DNA of 64,000 bases, from positions 372,001 to 436,000 of the forward strand of contig NZ_JAGQFT020000002.1 of assembly GCF_018122625.2 (NCBI RefSeq). Reading direction: 5' to 3'. Source of the DNA: Coralloluteibacterium stylophorae. Its GTDB lineage: Bacteria > Pseudomonadota > Gammaproteobacteria > Xanthomonadales > Xanthomonadaceae. Positions 46,559 to 55,591 of the stretch are shown piece after piece. The position numbers and the translations under genes were made by a program. The notes under the pieces are model-generated. The model ran no database searches. It was not told the origin of the DNA and was given only the letters and a program-made list of their open reading frames with translations. The first letter of the stretch is position 1, and each line of letters opens with the position of its first letter.

Positions 46559-46885
46559 ATGAAACTTGCTTCTTCCGCAGCCGCTTTCGCCGCGTTCGCC
46601 CTGGTCGCCGGCGCGTCGTTCGCCAATGAGCAGGACGGCAACGAGATGGACCACAAGCGCCCGTCCAGCATCCAGGCCACGCGCATCCAGTTCAACGAGA
46701 TGGACGACGACCGCAGCGACACGCTCTCCCGCGAGGAGATCGGCTCGGACCTGGTGCTGGGACGCGACTTCATGACCTACGACACCGACGCCAATGGCGA
46801 GATCTCGCCGGCCGAGTTCAACCACTACCTGGAAATGCAGGAAGACAAGGAGCAGCGTCAGAACGCGCACGACGGCCACATGTGA
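46559..46885 (+). CDS. Small secreted EF-hand protein
   Basis: A 108-aa protein with a signal peptide ([20 protein letters not shown], cleavage near AFA-NE at about residue 23). Two canonical EF-hand loops follow: [12 protein letters not shown] and [12 protein letters not shown], each with acidic or oxygen ligands at positions 1, 3, 5, 7, 9 and 12. It is therefore predicted to bind calcium in the periplasm or outside the cell. A strong GGAGG ribosome site precedes the ATG. It breaks the usual dapD-arsC-dapE grouping and has its own terminator. Such short EF-hand proteins are frequent in Xanthomonads, mostly without known function. Confidence 0.85.
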   Translation: MKLASSAAAFAAFALVAGASFANEQDGNEMDHKRPSSIQATRIQFNEMDDDRSDTLSREEIGSDLVLGRDFMTYDTDANGEISPAEFNHYLEMQEDKEQRQNAHDGHM

Positions 46886-46908
46886 CGCTCCGCCTGCATC
46901 GTCCCGCT

Positions 46909-46937
46909 GCCGCGTCCCGCAAGGGGCGCGGCATTTT
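46909..46937 (+). terminator. Intrinsic terminator of the EF-hand gene
   Basis: GCCGCGTCCC and GGGGCGCGGC form a 10-bp stem (one G-T pair) with a GCAA tetraloop, followed by ATTTTC. It lies 23 bases after the stop codon. Confidence 0.85.
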
Positions 46938-46965
46938 CATGTGCGGACGTCGCGCGCACTCGCGC

Positions 46966-46971
46966 TAGGAT
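46966..46971 (+). promoter_or_regulatory. Putative -10 box of dapE
   Basis: TAGGAT in CGCTAGGATGCGCGCCGC lies 26 bases before the dapE ATG and directly after the EF-hand terminator. The -35 is unclear. The GC discriminator matches other promoters in the window. Confidence 0.45.
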
Positions 46972-46997
46972 GCGCGCCGCTCCCGCAGGATCCGTGC

Positions 46998-48128
46998 ATG
47001 TCCGCCGTCTTCGAACTCGCCCACGCCCTGATCGCGCGCCGGTCCGTCACGCCCGACGACGCCGGCTGCCAGGCCCTGATCGCGCAGCGCCTGCGCGCCT
47101 GCGGGTTCCGCATCGAGACCCTGCACCGCGGCGACGTGTGCAATCTGTGGGCGACGCATGGCGAGGAGGGGCCGGTGCTGGCCTTCCTCGGCCATACCGA
47201 CGTGGTCCCTGCGGGCCCCGTGGAGGCGTGGTGCAGCGATCCCTTCGAGCCCAGCGCGCGCGAAGGGCGGCTCTACGGCCGTGGCGCGGCGGACATGAAG
47301 GGCAGCGTGGCCGCGTTCGTGGTCGCGCTGGAGGCGTTCGTCGCCGCGCACCCGCGGCACCCGGGCACGCTCGCGCTGCTGCTCACCTCGGACGAGGAGG
47401 GTGCCGCGATCGACGGGGTGCGCCACGTGGCGCGGGTCTTCGCCGGGCGCGGGCAGCGGATCGACTGGTGCCTGGTCGGCGAGCCGTCCTCGCGCGAGGC
47501 GCTGGGCGACGTGGTGCGTGTCGGCCGCCGCGGCTCCCTGACCGCCACGATGACGGTGCACGGCGTGCAGGGCCACGTCGCCTATCCCGATCTCGCCGAC
47601 AATCCGATCCATCGCGCGCTGCCGGTCCTGGCCGAGCTCGTCGGGCGCGACTGGGATCCGGATCCGTTCCCCGACTTCCCGCCGACCGGCTTCCAGATCG
47701 CCAATGTCGAGGCCGGCACCGGCGCGAGCAACGTGATCCCCGGCACTGCGCGGATCCAGTTCAACCTGCGCTACTCCCCGCGCTGGAGCGCCGATGCGCT
47801 GGTCGCCGAGATCGAGGGCATCGTCGCGCGGCACGGCCTGCGTGCGGACATCGAATGGCACCGCTCGGGCGAGCCGTTCCACACCGCCGAGGGTGCGCTG
47901 CGGTGCGCGGTGCGCGAGGCGCTGGCGGAGGAGGGCGTGGTGCCCGACGAGAACACCGGCGGCGGCACCTCCGACGGGCGCTTCATCGCACCGCTGGGCG
48001 CGGACGTGGTGGAGCTGGGGCCGGTCAACGCGAGCATCCATCAGGTCGACGAGCACATCGCGCTCGCCGACCTGACCCGGCTGCCGGCGATCTACCGCCG
48101 CATCGCCGAGGCGCTTCTCCTGCGCTAG
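46998..48128 (+). CDS. dapE: Succinyl-diaminopimelate desuccinylase
   Basis: A 376-aa di-zinc amidohydrolase of the M20 family, giving LL-diaminopimelate for lysine and peptidoglycan. Metal and catalytic motifs are present: [45 protein letters not shown] and the late His region; the substrate motif [16 protein letters not shown] is intact. ATG 46998 has AGGA 8 bases upstream. It is separated from dapD by two unrelated small genes and has its own promoter-like sequence, so lysine genes here are not one simple operon. Confidence 0.95.
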   Translation: MSAVFELAHALIARRSVTPDDAGCQALIAQRLRACGFRIETLHRGDVCNLWATHGEEGPVLAFLGHTDVVPAGPVEAWCSDPFEPSAREGRLYGRGAADMKGSVAAFVVALEAFVAAHPRHPGTLALLLTSDEEGAAIDGVRHVARVFAGRGQRIDWCLVGEPSSREALGDVVRVGRRGSLTATMTVHGVQGHVAYPDLADNPIHRALPVLAELVGRDWDPDPFPDFPPTGFQIANVEAGTGASNVIPGTARIQFNLRYSPRWSADALVAEIEGIVARHGLRADIEWHRSGEPFHTAEGALRCAVREALAEEGVVPDENTGGGTSDGRFIAPLGADVVELGPVNASIHQVDEHIALADLTRLPAIYRRIAEALLLR

Positions 48129-48130
48129 CC

Positions 48131-48153
48131 GGTCGCGCGCGAAACGCGCGACC
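48131..48153. terminator. Bidirectional hairpin between dapE and the 144-aa gene
   Basis: GGTCGCGCG and CGCGCGACC pair around CGAAA. The element fills the 31-base gap between two convergent genes and can serve both. No T-run on either side. Confidence 0.55.
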
Positions 48154-48159
48154 GCGGGG

Positions 48160-48594
48160 TCAGGCGGTGGCGACCTCGATCTCGTGCTCGCGGGCGGCGC
48201 GGGCGGCGTAGCTGCCCTTGAGGTCGCCCAGCATGCCCAGCACCTCGCGGTGCACGCCGGCGAGGCCGGGGTGGGGGCTGTTGAGGGTTTCGTAGTAGGC
48301 GACGGCGATCCACTGCGCGACGCCCTTGACCTTGAGCTGCAGCGCGCCCGACTGGGTGCGCGCCACGGCCTGCTCGGCGACGTCGGACCAGGGCTGCAGC
48401 GGAGGCACCCCGTCCGCGCCGTGCAGGTGCGGGCACTGCAGGCGGCCGGCCTTGTCCATTTCGGCGGTGGCGTGTTCGGCGGCGGCGAGGCGCGCCTCGC
48501 GCGGCAGTGCCTCCACGACGCGACGGATCTCGCGCGCCTGCCGTGAGAGCGCACGTGCGCGCAGGGTCATCAGGACCTTGAAAACCAGGCTCAT
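48160..48594 (-). CDS. Uncharacterised 144-aa protein
   Basis: I do not recognise a family. The protein starts MSLVFKVLMTLRARALSRQA and has a basic amphipathic N-terminus without a clear signal peptide. Its middle has HATAEMDKAGRLQCPHLHG with the only Cys next to two His. The rest is helical and Ala-rich (LKVKGVAQWIAVAYYETLNS; LGMLGDLKGSYAARAARE). A GAGG site lies 8 bases before the ATG, and codon use fits a real gene. It is transcribed alone or with the acylase gene upstream (173 bases away). The Cys-His cluster might bind a metal, which is speculation. Confidence 0.7.
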   Translation of the reverse strand: MSLVFKVLMTLRARALSRQAREIRRVVEALPREARLAAAEHATAEMDKAGRLQCPHLHGADGVPPLQPWSDVAEQAVARTQSGALQLKVKGVAQWIAVAYYETLNSPHPGLAGVHREVLGMLGDLKGSYAARAAREHEIEVATA

Positions 48595-48767
48595 GTTCTA
48601 CCTCGCCATTCGACGTTGGAATGCCGGGTAGATCGCCCCCTACGATCCACACCACCCCCGGACGCCTCGCGCGTGTGACGCAGCGGGTCAGCCGGGCGCG
48701 CGCATTGTGTGCCCAGCGGCAGGTGCTGACAAGATTCGTCGCTGCCGGACGTCGGGCTGCGTGGGTT

Positions 48768-51116
48768 TCAGCCCCCTGGCCGCAGCTGCGGCAGCGGATC
48801 GAGCTGCAGGCGGTGCCTTGCCGCGCCGGGCAGGAACGGCGACGCCCGGCCCTGCGCCCAGTCCGCGTGCCCGGCGCCCCAGAATGGCGACAGCGGATGG
48901 CCGCTCTGGCCGCCGGGCATGTGGAAGAAGCCATCCTCCTCGTGCCCCGGCGCGACCACCATCCGTTCGGATGCGCCGAAGTCCGGACCCTGCACCCGCG
49001 GCATGTTGACGTCGCCCGGCAGCGGCTCGCGCGGCATGCACAGGCGCTCGCCCAGCAACGCCGGCAGCGCCGCCGCGAGGGGGTGGCAGATGGCGGTGGT
49101 GTCGCGCTCGCCCCAGCTGCCCGCCGCTCCGGTGTCGGCGGGGCGCACGGCGGCCCGCGCGTCGGCGAGCAGCGCATCCCAGCTGGCGAAGGCCGGCGGC
49201 AGGAGGTGGGGCGGGCGCTGTTCGACCAGGGCCCAGAGCGTGGTCTCGAACTGCGGCAGGCCCGGCGCCTCGAACTCGGCACCGAGGCGCGCGCGCACCG
49301 GCCCCAGCAGGCCGTCGCGGACGCGCTGCAGCACCTCGCCGCGGAAGGCGCGTACCAGCCGGTAGTCGATCGCGTCGATCGCGGCGCGGCCGCTCCAGGC
49401 ACGGGTGGCCCGGTCGAGGCCGGCATCGGCGGGATCGTCCTCGCGTTCGATGACCTGGCGCAGCAGGCGGTGCCAGCGCGCCAGGAACAGCGCGCGGTCG
49501 TCGAGCTGGATGGCGAGGAGATCGGCCTCGGTGAAGCGTTCGCGCGCGTGCAGGGCGTCGCGGATCTGGCGCTGCCGGGCGCCGAGATCGTAGCCGCCGT
49601 CGCCGATCGCCGCCAGCGCATCGCCGTCGGCCACGCGCGCGTTCGCCGTCCACAGCCGGTCCCGGCCCAGCAGTGCCGGATGTCCGCCCCTGGGCGGAGG
49701 GAAATCGGCGTTCCGGGTCGGATCGATCGGCGCGAGGTCGGGCAGGGCCCGGCCGTCCAGCGTGCGCGGCAGCGCCGGACCGGCGATGGTCCAGGCGATC
49801 GCACCGCCGGTGTCGCCTGCCACCAGGTTCTGGGCCGGGACGCCCAATCGCGGCGCGAGCGCGACGAGGTCCTCGACGCTGCCGGCACGGGCGACGTCGA
49901 GCAGGCCCAGCGCCAGCGCCCCCGGTTCGTGCGCCTGCCAGTGCAGGGCGAGGCGGCGGCCGTCCCCGCTGCGCTCGAGCACCGGCCCGAAGCGGCTTTC
50001 CTCGACCCGCAGCAGGTCGGCGTCGGCGCCGGCCACCTCGATCTCCTCCTCGAACGTCGCCACCGCCGCCCCGTCGGGCAGCGCGATCCAGTCGGCCCAG
50101 TCGCCGTAGCTGTTGGTGAAGCCCCAGGCGACGTGGCGGTTGCTGCCGACGATCACTCCCGGCACGCCCGGCAGGCTGACGCCGGTGACGTCGACCTCGC
50201 CCTGCGGCGCGCGCGGGTCGCGGTAGCGCAGGCGCACGCGGAACCAGATGTTGGGCGCGCGCAGTCCCAGGTGCATGTCGTCGGCGACGATGGCGCGGCC
50301 GTCGGCGGTGAGCGCCCCGGACACGGCGAAGTTGTTGCTGCCGATCGTGCGCGCGTCGGCGTCCGCGGCGGCGCGCGCCACGGCGGTGGGCGCCACGTGG
50401 TCGAGCGTGCGCAGGTCGAGCTGGGCGACGTCCGGCAGGCGCGCCGGCGCGCGCGCAGCGCCCATCAGCGGCGCGTCCCACTCCCCGCCCTCCGGTGCGA
50501 GCAGGCGGTAGAGCGGCGGCGGCACGACCTCGCGCATGCGCCACAGCGCCAGTTCGCGCGCGTTGTCCTCGTCCTGCAGGTCGAAGAACATCGCATAGCC
50601 GACCATGGCGGTGTCCTCCTGCGACCACGGAACCGGTGCCGTGCGGAGCAGCAGGTAGGGCCACGGGCGCACGCGCAGGTCCTCGAGCCCCGCGTTGACG
50701 CCGTCGCGGTAGGCCGCCAGCGCGGCGCGGTGGTCGCCGGCGAAGGCGTCGAAATGTTCGCGCACCCGCGCGCGCAGACGGTGCACGCGCACCCTGCGGT
50801 CGTGCGCCAGCGCGCGCGGACCGAACAGCGCGGCCAGTTCGCCGGCGGCGGCCCGGCGCGCGAGATCCATCCCGAAATAGCGCTCCTGCGCGTGGACGAA
50901 ACCGAGCGCACGCATCGCGTCGGCCTCGCTCGCGGCGACGATGGTCACCGTGCCCTGCGCGTCGCGCTCGACCTGCACCGGGCCGGCGAGGCCGGGCAGG
51001 GTGGCAGCGCCGTCGAGCACGGGCAGGCTGCCGCGCAGCAGCCACCATCCAGCCGCCAGCAGCAGCACGGCCAGCACCAGCACCGCCAGCATCGGGCGGA
51101 GGATCCATCTGCGCAT
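48768..51116 (-). CDS. Penicillin acylase (S45) family protein
   Basis: A 782-aa N-terminal nucleophile hydrolase. An N-terminal hydrophobic segment (LAVLVLAVLLLAAGWWLL) gives a signal or membrane anchor. The family start PVQVERDAQGTVTIVAASEA and FVHAQERYFGMDLARR follow. The nucleophile Ser lies at ARTIGSNNFAVSG, where autocatalytic cleavage would release the beta subunit; further motifs are VADDMHLGLRAPNIWF, NRHVAWGFTNSYGD and the late GMPGG-like FHMPGGQSGHPLSPFWG. ATG 51116 has GGGGA about 7 bases upstream. Relatives cleave penicillins, acyl-homoserine lactones or other amides; the substrate here is unknown. Confidence 0.88.
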   Translation of the reverse strand: MRRWILRPMLAVLVLAVLLLAAGWWLLRGSLPVLDGAATLPGLAGPVQVERDAQGTVTIVAASEADAMRALGFVHAQERYFGMDLARRAAAGELAALFGPRALAHDRRVRVHRLRARVREHFDAFAGDHRAALAAYRDGVNAGLEDLRVRPWPYLLLRTAPVPWSQEDTAMVGYAMFFDLQDEDNARELALWRMREVVPPPLYRLLAPEGGEWDAPLMGAARAPARLPDVAQLDLRTLDHVAPTAVARAAADADARTIGSNNFAVSGALTADGRAIVADDMHLGLRAPNIWFRVRLRYRDPRAPQGEVDVTGVSLPGVPGVIVGSNRHVAWGFTNSYGDWADWIALPDGAAVATFEEEIEVAGADADLLRVEESRFGPVLERSGDGRRLALHWQAHEPGALALGLLDVARAGSVEDLVALAPRLGVPAQNLVAGDTGGAIAWTIAGPALPRTLDGRALPDLAPIDPTRNADFPPPRGGHPALLGRDRLWTANARVADGDALAAIGDGGYDLGARQRQIRDALHARERFTEADLLAIQLDDRALFLARWHRLLRQVIEREDDPADAGLDRATRAWSGRAAIDAIDYRLVRAFRGEVLQRVRDGLLGPVRARLGAEFEAPGLPQFETTLWALVEQRPPHLLPPAFASWDALLADARAAVRPADTGAAGSWGERDTTAICHPLAAALPALLGERLCMPREPLPGDVNMPRVQGPDFGASERMVVAPGHEEDGFFHMPGGQSGHPLSPFWGAGHADWAQGRASPFLPGAARHRLQLDPLPQLRPGG

Positions 51117-51174
51117 CGTCGTCCCCGGTCGCGGCGCGCGGCGACGCCGCCGCGCGCGTCCGCTCCGGATCATA

Positions 51175-51197
51175 CCGTCGCCGCAGGGCGGCGACGG
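51175..51197 (-). terminator. Hairpin after parC
   Basis: CCGTCGCCGC and GCGGCGACGG form a perfect 10-bp stem with a 3-base loop, 15 bases after the parC stop, and the minus-strand RNA continues UAUGAUCC. It lies in the 96-base gap before the acylase gene. Confidence 0.55.
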
Positions 51198-51212
51198 CTA
51201 CCGCTACCGCCC

Positions 51213-53459
51213 TCAGCCGGCGGCGATCGCATCGACGCGCTGGAAGCCGCGCGGCAGCAGGTGCCCGCGCTGCGCGCGGCTGCCGAGGTAGCTCTGCAGG
51301 TCCTTCCAGGTCAGGGTCAGCTTGCGCTGGCCGCAGAACAGGGTCAGCTCGCCGCCCTGGCGTACGCTGGCGATCGCCAGCACGCGCTCGTCCCCCGACT
51401 TCAGCCGCGCCGGCGGGATCTGGATCAGCTTGTTGCCCTTGCCGCGGTCGAGCTCGGGCAGTTCACCGAGCGGGAAGGCGAGCAGGTGCCCCGCGGAGGT
51501 GATCGCCACGGTCAGGTCGTCCGCGCCGTTGACCGTCACCGGCGGCAGCGCCTCGGCGCCGTCGGGCACGCTCAGCAGCGCCTTGCCCGCCTTGTTGCGC
51601 CCGAAGAAGTTCTCAAGCCGGGTCACGAAGCCGTAGCCATGGCTCGAGGCCACGATCTGGCGCGATTCGCCCTCGCCGAAGGCCACGCCGATGAAGGCGG
51701 TGCCGGCGGGCGGCGCGAACCGCCCGGTCAGCGGTTCGCCGTTGCCGCGCGCCGAGGGCAGGGTGTGGGCGAGGGCGGAGTAGGCGCGGCCGCCGGCATC
51801 CAGGAACGCGACCTGCTGGTTGCTGCGCCCGCGCGCGAAGGCGCGCAGGGTGTCGCCCTCCCGGTAGCCGAGCGAGGCCGGGTCGATCTCGTGGCCCTTG
51901 GCCGCGCGCGCCCAGCCCTTCTCCGACAGCACCACGGTCACCGGCTCGCTCGGAGTCAGGTCGGTCTCGGCCAGGGCCTGGGCGGCGCCGCGTTCGACCA
52001 GCGGCGACCGCCGCTCGTCGCCGAACTTCCTGGCGTCGGCGAGCAGCTCCTTCTTGACCAGGTTGCGGAGCTTCGTCTTCGAGCCCAGCGTCGCGATCAG
52101 GTTCTCGCGCTCCCTGGCGAGCTCGGCCTCCTCGCCGCGGATCTTCATCTCCTCCAGGCGCGCGAGCTGGCGCAGGCGGGTCTCGAGGATGTAGTCGGCC
52201 TGCACCTCGTCGAGCCCGAAGCGCGCCATCAGCACCGGCTTCGGCTCGTCCTCGCTGCGGATGATGCGGATCACCTCGTCGAGGTTGAGGAAGGCGACCA
52301 GCAGGCCGGCGAGGAGGTGCAGGCGACGCTCGACCCGCTCGAGCCGGTGGCGCAGGCGGCGGGTCACCGTCTCGATGCGGAACGCCAGCCACTCCGACAG
52401 CATGGCCTTCAGGTCGCGCACGCGTGGACGGCCGTCGATGCCGATCACGTTGAGGTTGACGCGGAAGCTCTTCTCCAGGTCGGTGGTGGCGAACAGGTGC
52501 CCCATCAGGACCTCGGCGTCGACCCGGTTGGATCGCGGCACCAGCACCAGGCGCACCGGGTTCTGGTGGTCGGACTCGTCGCGGAGGTCCTCCAGCCAGG
52601 GCAGCTTCTTGGCCCGCATCTGCTGCGCGATCTGCTCCATCACCTTGGACGGCGAGACCTGGTGCGGCAGCGCGGTGATGACCAGGTTGCCGTTCTCGCG
52701 GGTGTAGACCGCGCGCGCGCGGACCGAGCCGTTGCCGGTCTCGTACATCCTGAGCAGGTCGGCGCGCGGAGTGATGATCTCGGCCGATGTCGGGTAGTCC
52801 GGGCCGAGCACGTGCTCGCACAGGTCGCGCACGCTGGCGCCGGGTTCGTCGAGCAGACGGATGCAGGCGGTCACCACCTCGTTGAGCTGGTGCGGCGGCA
52901 CGTCGGTGGCCATGCCCACGGCGATGCCGGTGGTGCCGTTGAGGAGCAGGTGCGGCAGGCGTGCCGGCAGCCAGGTCGGTTCCTCCAGCGTGCCGTCGAA
53001 GTTCGGCGACCAGTCCACCGTGCCCTGGCCGAGTTCGCCAAGCAGCACCTCGGCGATCGGGGTCAGCTTGGCCTCGGTGTAGCGCATGGCCGCGAACGAC
53101 TTGGGATCGTCCGAGGAGCCGAAGTTGCCCTGGCCTTCGATCAACGGGTAGCGGAAGGAGAAGGGCTGCGCCATCAGCACCAGCGCCTCGTAGCAGGCCG
53201 AGTCGCCGTGCGGGTGGTACTTGCCGATCACGTCGCCGACGGTGCGCGCGGCCTTCTTCGGCTTGGCGGCGGCGTTGAGGCCGAGCTCGCTCATCGCGTA
53301 GACGATGCGCCGCTGCACCGGCTTGAGCCCATCGCCCAGGAACGGCAGGGCACGGTCGAGCACCACGTACATCGAGTAGTCGAGGTAGGCGCGCTCGGCG
53401 TACTCGCGCAGCGGGATCTGCTCGAAACCGTGGAAGGTGGGGCGGACGAGATCGGTCAT
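51213..53459 (-). CDS. parC: DNA topoisomerase IV subunit A
   Basis: A 748-aa type IIA topoisomerase subunit that decatenates daughter chromosomes with ParE. The start [20 protein letters not shown] leads into the breakage-reunion domain; the active-site Tyr is expected in [16 protein letters not shown]. The quinolone-resistance region reads [20 protein letters not shown], with Ser and Glu at the positions equivalent to E. coli Ser80 and Glu84, so no classical resistance change is seen. The C-terminal beta-propeller is present ([20 protein letters not shown]). GGAG lies 8 bases before the ATG, and a good promoter precedes it. Confidence 0.95.
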   Translation of the reverse strand: MTDLVRPTFHGFEQIPLREYAERAYLDYSMYVVLDRALPFLGDGLKPVQRRIVYAMSELGLNAAAKPKKAARTVGDVIGKYHPHGDSACYEALVLMAQPFSFRYPLIEGQGNFGSSDDPKSFAAMRYTEAKLTPIAEVLLGELGQGTVDWSPNFDGTLEEPTWLPARLPHLLLNGTTGIAVGMATDVPPHQLNEVVTACIRLLDEPGASVRDLCEHVLGPDYPTSAEIITPRADLLRMYETGNGSVRARAVYTRENGNLVITALPHQVSPSKVMEQIAQQMRAKKLPWLEDLRDESDHQNPVRLVLVPRSNRVDAEVLMGHLFATTDLEKSFRVNLNVIGIDGRPRVRDLKAMLSEWLAFRIETVTRRLRHRLERVERRLHLLAGLLVAFLNLDEVIRIIRSEDEPKPVLMARFGLDEVQADYILETRLRQLARLEEMKIRGEEAELARERENLIATLGSKTKLRNLVKKELLADARKFGDERRSPLVERGAAQALAETDLTPSEPVTVVLSEKGWARAAKGHEIDPASLGYREGDTLRAFARGRSNQQVAFLDAGGRAYSALAHTLPSARGNGEPLTGRFAPPAGTAFIGVAFGEGESRQIVASSHGYGFVTRLENFFGRNKAGKALLSVPDGAEALPPVTVNGADDLTVAITSAGHLLAFPLGELPELDRGKGNKLIQIPPARLKSGDERVLAIASVRQGGELTLFCGQRKLTLTWKDLQSYLGSRAQRGHLLPRGFQRVDAIAAG

Positions 53460-53484
53460 CGGGGACTCCAGGACGCAGCCGCGC

Positions 53485-53512
53485 ATTATCGGGCAGGGGC
53501 GGGCGGGCTCAA
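53485..53512 (-). promoter_or_regulatory. Putative parC promoter
   Basis: Minus-strand -35 TTGAGC (53512-53507), 16-base spacer and -10 GATAAT (53490-53485), followed by GCGCGGC. The ATG is 25 bases further on. Confidence 0.6.
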
Positions 53513-53562
53513 GCACCGTCGCGCGGCGTTGCGACGCTGCGACGCAGCATCTGTCTGCCGCG

Positions 53563-53602
53563 GATATATTTGCCTTGACAATTATATCTGCGGCAGCAGA
53601 AT
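53563..53602 (+). promoter_or_regulatory. emrR: Operator-promoter of the MarR-controlled efflux operon
   Basis: A 26-base near-palindrome (53563-53588) runs GATATATTTG, six central bases, then ACAATTATATC; 20 of 26 positions match the reverse complement. It is strikingly AT-rich for this genome. Consensus -35 TTGACA (53575-53580) lies inside it and a -10-like CAGAAT (53597-53602) follows after 16 bases. A bound MarR dimer would cover the -35, giving autorepression. The start site would be near 53609, two bases before the ATG. Confidence 0.65.
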
Positions 53603-53610
53603 GGGCGGCC

Positions 53611-54060
53611 ATGACCAGTCCCCGCCAGCACAGCCTGTCCAACTTCGGCCTGCTCCTGCGCCAGGTGAAGGACGGCCTCGGACGCCGGCTCGAGCACGAG
53701 CTCACCGCCGGCGGCTACGACCTCAACCTGAGCCAGTACGTGGTGATGAAGCACCTGGCCCAGCGCGGCGAGATGACCGCGATCGAGCTGGCCCGCCACC
53801 TCAACCACAACCCCGGCGCCATGACCCGCCTGCTGGACCGCCTGCAGGCCCGCGGCTGGGTCGAGCGCCGTCCGCACGGCGTCGACCGGCGCGCGCTGCT
53901 GGTCTCCCTGACCGGGGACGGCCGCGCGATGTGGGAGATCGTCCAGGTCTGCGGGCGCCGCGCGATCGACGCCGCGCTCGGGGGTCTGACGGCCGAGGAG
54001 AACGACGCGCTGCAGCGGACGCTGGAACGCATTCGCGACAACCTTTCGGGCACCCCATGA
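53611..54060 (+). CDS. emrR: MarR-family regulator of the efflux operon
   Basis: A 149-aa winged-helix regulator. It shows the MarR fold: [40 protein letters not shown] for the recognition helix and the wing [17 protein letters not shown], with dimerisation helices at both ends. It is the first gene of an operon with an outer-membrane factor, a membrane fusion protein and a 14-TM transporter, the layout of S. maltophilia emrRCAB; it very likely represses its own operon and responds to hydrophobic compounds. The stop overlaps the next ATG (ATGA). No ribosome site precedes ATG 53611, consistent with a leaderless mRNA. Confidence 0.85.
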   Translation: MTSPRQHSLSNFGLLLRQVKDGLGRRLEHELTAGGYDLNLSQYVVMKHLAQRGEMTAIELARHLNHNPGAMTRLLDRLQARGWVERRPHGVDRRALLVSLTGDGRAMWEIVQVCGRRAIDAALGGLTAEENDALQRTLERIRDNLSGTP

Positions 54061-55586
54061 ACACCTTCCGATCTTCCCTCCGGCGCATGCGTCCGCGCCG
54101 CGTCCTGCCGTTGGCCGCGCTGGCGGCGTGCGTGCTGTCGGGCTGCGTCAGCATGGGCGGGCTCGCTCCCGGCGGTCGCGTGCACGATGCCGACGCGCTC
54201 GCGACCGCGGCCTCGTTCGCCGCGGTGCGCGTGTCGCCGGGCGCCTGGCCGCGCCGCGACTGGTGGACCGACCTCGAGGCGCCGGCGCTCGACGGCCTGA
54301 TCGTCGAGGCGCTGCAGGGCAACCCGGACCTCGACCTCGCCGCCGCCCGCGTGCGCCAGGCGCAGGCACGCGCGGCTGCGGCCGACGCCGCGCGGCTGCC
54401 GACCCTCGGCGCTAATGCCGGCCTGGCCACCGTGCACCTGCCGGAATCGCTCGTCCCCGCGCCCATCGGCGGCAGCACCGAGACCAGCGCCATGGTCCGG
54501 CTCGACGCCAACTGGGAGGCCGATCTCTGGGGCGGCCAGCGTGCCGCGTACGCGGCGGCGGTCGGCAGCGCCCGTGCCGCGGAGATCGACGCCAATGCCG
54601 CGCGGCTGACGCTGTCGGTGCAGGTCGCCAGCGCCTATGCGGAGCTGGCGCAGGCCGGCACCGACCGCCGCATCGCCACCGCTGAACTCGAACGCGCGCA
54701 GCACACCCTGTCGCTGGTCGACCAGCGCGTGCAGGCCGGCATCGACAGCCGCCTGCAGCTGCGCCGCGCGGAGGCGGCGGTGCCGGCCGCGCGCCAGGAG
54801 ATCGAGGCCGCCAACCAGCGCATCGACGCCGCCCGCAACGCGCTGGCCGCGCTGCTCGGCGCGGGTCCCGACCGCGGCCAGGCGATCGCGCTGCCGGAGC
54901 CGCTGTCGCCGCTCGATCTCGCGCTGCCGTCGACGCTGCCGAGCGACCTGCTCGCGCGCCGCCCCGACCTCGTCGCCGCGCGCTGGCGCGTGGAGGCGGC
55001 CGACCGCGGCGTCGAGGCCGCCCGCACCGAGTTCTATCCGAGCTTCAACGTGATGGCGATCGTCGGCAGCGTCGCCGGCAGCGCCGGCGACCTGTTCACC
55101 GCGGCCTCGGGCCTGGGCCTGGCGACGCCCGGCTTCAGCCTGCCGCTGTTCGACGGCGGCCGGCTGCGGGCCAACCTCGACGCCGCCGACGCCGACTACG
55201 ACCTTGCCGTGGCCGACTACAACAGCCGCGTGGTCGCGGCGCTGCGCGAGGTCGCCGACCGCGTCAGCGCAATCCGTTCGCTCGACGTCCAGGCCGTGCA
55301 GCAGGCCGACGCGGTCGCCGCCGCGCGATCGGCCTACGACCTTGCCCAGCAGCGCTATGGGGGCGGCGTCGGCAACCTGCTCGACGCCCTCGACGCGCAG
55401 GCCGTGCTGTTCCAGACCGAACGCCGCGCCGCCGCCATCGATGCCCAGCGCATCGAGGCCTCGATCGGGCTGGTACAGGCGCTCGGCGGCGGCTTCGATC
55501 CGGCCGACGCCGGCGACCTCGCCACCCTCGCATCCTCCACCTCGTCGCCACAGCCTGCCGCGGATGCGGCGGCGCAGACGGACTGA
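54057..55586 (+). CDS. emrC: Outer-membrane efflux lipoprotein (NodT/EmrC type)
   Basis: A 509-aa TolC-like outer-membrane factor. A signal with lipobox LSGC (residues 27-30) predicts a lipid-anchored protein. Two copies of the outer-membrane efflux repeat follow: LDGLIVEALQGNPDLDLAAA ... and the second around LPSDLLARRPDLVAARWRVE, with FYPSFNVMAIVGSVAG and FSLPLFDGGRLRANLDAADA in the usual places. The Ser/Ala-rich tail after residue 490 is variable. It overlaps the MarR gene by 4 bases and precedes the EmrA-like gene by 5 bases, so all four genes form one translational unit. Confidence 0.9.
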   Translation: MNTFRSSLRRMRPRRVLPLAALAACVLSGCVSMGGLAPGGRVHDADALATAASFAAVRVSPGAWPRRDWWTDLEAPALDGLIVEALQGNPDLDLAAARVRQAQARAAAADAARLPTLGANAGLATVHLPESLVPAPIGGSTETSAMVRLDANWEADLWGGQRAAYAAAVGSARAAEIDANAARLTLSVQVASAYAELAQAGTDRRIATAELERAQHTLSLVDQRVQAGIDSRLQLRRAEAAVPAARQEIEAANQRIDAARNALAALLGAGPDRGQAIALPEPLSPLDLALPSTLPSDLLARRPDLVAARWRVEAADRGVEAARTEFYPSFNVMAIVGSVAGSAGDLFTAASGLGLATPGFSLPLFDGGRLRANLDAADADYDLAVADYNSRVVAALREVADRVSAIRSLDVQAVQQADAVAAARSAYDLAQQRYGGGVGNLLDALDAQAVLFQTERRAAAIDAQRIEASIGLVQALGGGFDPADAGDLATLASSTSSPQPAADAAAQTD

Positions 55587-55591
55587 CCGCC

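Noticed and set aside
48621-55586. A 2321-codon open frame on the plus strand running across the penicillin acylase and parC genes into the efflux lipoprotein
   Set aside because: Only the last 510 codons (from 54057) encode a real protein. The rest is the antisense frame of two clear minus-strand genes, kept open by the high GC content, and its translation is Arg/Gly/His/Val-rich with no family signature.
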